Below, piece by piece: positions 44,033 to 44,831 of a stretch of DNA of 44,831 bases (the first letter of the stretch is position 1; each line of letters starts with the position of its first letter). The notes under the pieces were generated by a model. The model was not told the origin of the DNA. It ran no database searches and saw only the letters and a program-made list of their open reading frames with translations. This DNA comes from SAR324 cluster bacterium. GTDB lineage: Bacteria; SAR324; NAC60-12. The stretch covers positions 1 to 44,831 of the forward strand of contig JAQWOT010000345.1 in NCBI GenBank assembly GCA_029245725.1, written 5' to 3'. The translations under genes and the position numbers were made by a program.

Positions 44033-44105
44033 AAATGATCTTTTTGGTTGATCAACTAGATGAAATATTCAAAATGTAACTAAATTAGAGATAAAATTTA
44101 AGCAA

Positions 44106-44345
44106 ATGTGGACTCAAATTTTGATGAAAAAAATCAAAACGTAAGAAACAAAGAGTTTTTTCACTAAATGGATTCGAAACAGCTTAAGCAAAGTTGAAGA
44201 AAAAGCCGTATCACTTAGAATGAAAAGAAAAACCACATTTGCAAAATAATTTGCTTGGCAGCGAATTGACAACGGAGAAATCAATCATAGCTTAACAGAT
44301 TATGGGGATGACATTGAAAGAATCGAAGATGTCAAATCTGATTAA
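44106..44345 (+). pseudogene. probable remnant ORF with two in-frame stops
   Basis: One reading frame from ATG 44106 to TAA 44343 gives about 80 codons of plausible charged sequence interrupted by TAA at 44142 and TAA at 44247: pieces such as SFFTKWIRNSLSKVEEK, then FAWQRIDNGEINHSLTDYG. The frame is preserved across the stops, as in the decayed lipoprotein gene. No family recognised and the DNA is A-rich, so this could be chance. Confidence 0.3.
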
Positions 44346-44380
44346 CCAAGCATGTCTGTGAAAGTGATAATATCAGAAAA

Positions 44381-44824
44381 TTAAAGTAGATTAATTTTAC
44401 CCTTCATAATTGCCCAATGACCTGGAAAAGAACAAAAATAGATAAAACTTTTGGTACTATCTAGCTTGGAAGGATCAACTGTCAAGGAAGTAGATTCTCC
44501 ACCTCCAATCATATCGGATCTGAAGAGTATTTTGTCAGAAGTTGGGAGATAGCCATTTTCAATCCCGTTTTCCATGTTAATTAATTGAGCAACCAGCATA
44601 AAATTGGATTCTTCAGTAATAACAATATTGTGCCCCATTGCTGAAACAGGTAATTTCCCACCATGTTTCAACTTAATGTCAAAAGAAACACACTTTGAAG
44701 AAATGTTAATTTCCTGAAGATCATACTTCATCATATCTGAACCGATAATTTGTATAGAACAATCATCTGCAAATACCAGATTGAAAGCGAACATTATAGT
44801 CATAAAAAAGAAAAGAATTTTCAT
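44381..44824 (-). CDS. azu: azurin (type 1 copper protein)
   Basis: 147 residues. Signal peptide 1-about 19 ending VFA, then the azurin-like mature start DDCSIQIIGSDMM. Copper ligands are visible: His65 (AMGHN), Cys131 (YFCSFPGH), His136 and Met140 (AIMKG), with Gly64 as the axial backbone oxygen; Cys22 and Cys45 match the azurin disulfide. Length and order match azurins (about 128 mature residues). Periplasmic electron carrier in respiratory chains, often to nitrite reductase or oxidases. Only 7 bases upstream are in the window, so its promoter and neighbours are unseen. Confidence 0.93.
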   Translation of the reverse strand: MKILFFFMTIMFAFNLVFADDCSIQIIGSDMMKYDLQEINISSKCVSFDIKLKHGGKLPVSAMGHNIVITEESNFMLVAQLINMENGIENGYLPTSDKILFRSDMIGGGESTSLTVDPSKLDSTKSFIYFCSFPGHWAIMKGKINLL

Positions 44825-44831
44825 AGTATAC

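Noticed and set aside
44047-44056. GTTGATCAAC palindrome after the sulfatase stop
   Set aside because: A 10-bp palindrome has no loop, no T-tract and no second copy; not convincing as a terminator or operator.
1-44831. CRISPR arrays, tRNA or rRNA genes, insertion sequences
   Set aside because: No regularly spaced repeats, cloverleaf-like segments, rRNA stretches or transposase frames were seen.

Overview
The window looks like chromosome from a free-living, moderately AT-rich, Gram-negative marine heterotroph. It carries a predicted outer-membrane barrel protein, a Tat-exported TRAP binding protein, a periplasmic azurin, many organic-solute uptake genes and a sulfonate-catabolism operon. A proteobacterial or SAR324-like origin would fit, but that is inference because no rRNA or other taxonomic marker is present. 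I saw no rRNA, tRNA, CRISPR array, insertion sequence or phage gene.

Layout. 1-1996 (minus): thiamine-diphosphate E1 alpha and beta subunits of a 2-oxo acid/acetoin dehydrogenase; beta runs off the left edge. 2256-8712: a ModF-like double ABC ATPase, a soluble PAS histidine kinase, a small membrane protein, a glutathionyl-hydroquinone reductase and a large predicted outer-membrane protein. 8853-10979: hydroxypyruvate isomerase and a MOFRL-type glycerate 2-kinase, which together take hydroxypyruvate/tartronate-semialdehyde-level C3 compounds towards glycerate phosphate. 10966-16608 (minus): a tandemly duplicated UvrA of 1880 residues. 16852-17202: a decayed lipoprotein gene with four 23-residue Cys repeats and three in-frame stops.

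17449-27834 is a coherent module for C3 sulfonates (2,3-dihydroxypropane-1-sulfonate, DHPS, and sulfolactate). A LacI-type regulator diverges from a minus-strand operon of a small membrane protein, TRAP binding protein, TRAP small and large permeases, HpsN-like dehydrogenase, SDR, zinc alcohol dehydrogenase, SuyA and SuyB. A YeiH-type exporter converges from the other side and could remove the sulfite released by SuyAB. A good promoter with a consensus LacI-family operator in its spacer sits in the divergent gap, with a second operator 46 bp away.

27984-31193: a membrane Cache-HAMP adenylate cyclase and an aldo/keto reductase. 31215-36172 (minus): a GlpR/DeoR regulator followed by an ATPase, binding protein and two permeases of a Ugp-like ABC importer; a GlpR-like operator lies upstream of the regulator. 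36465-40138: a divergent pair of unusual proteins, one with a Nudix-like motif and one with an N-terminal macro domain, a coiled coil and a HEPN-like C-terminal helical domain. Both motif classes act on ADP-ribose-type ligands, so this pair is the best candidate for an undescribed system. 40194-41849 (minus): an RpoD-like sigma factor. 42446-44032: a sulfatase/phosphonate monoester hydrolase-type enzyme. 44106-44345: a probable gene remnant. 44381-44824 (minus): azurin.
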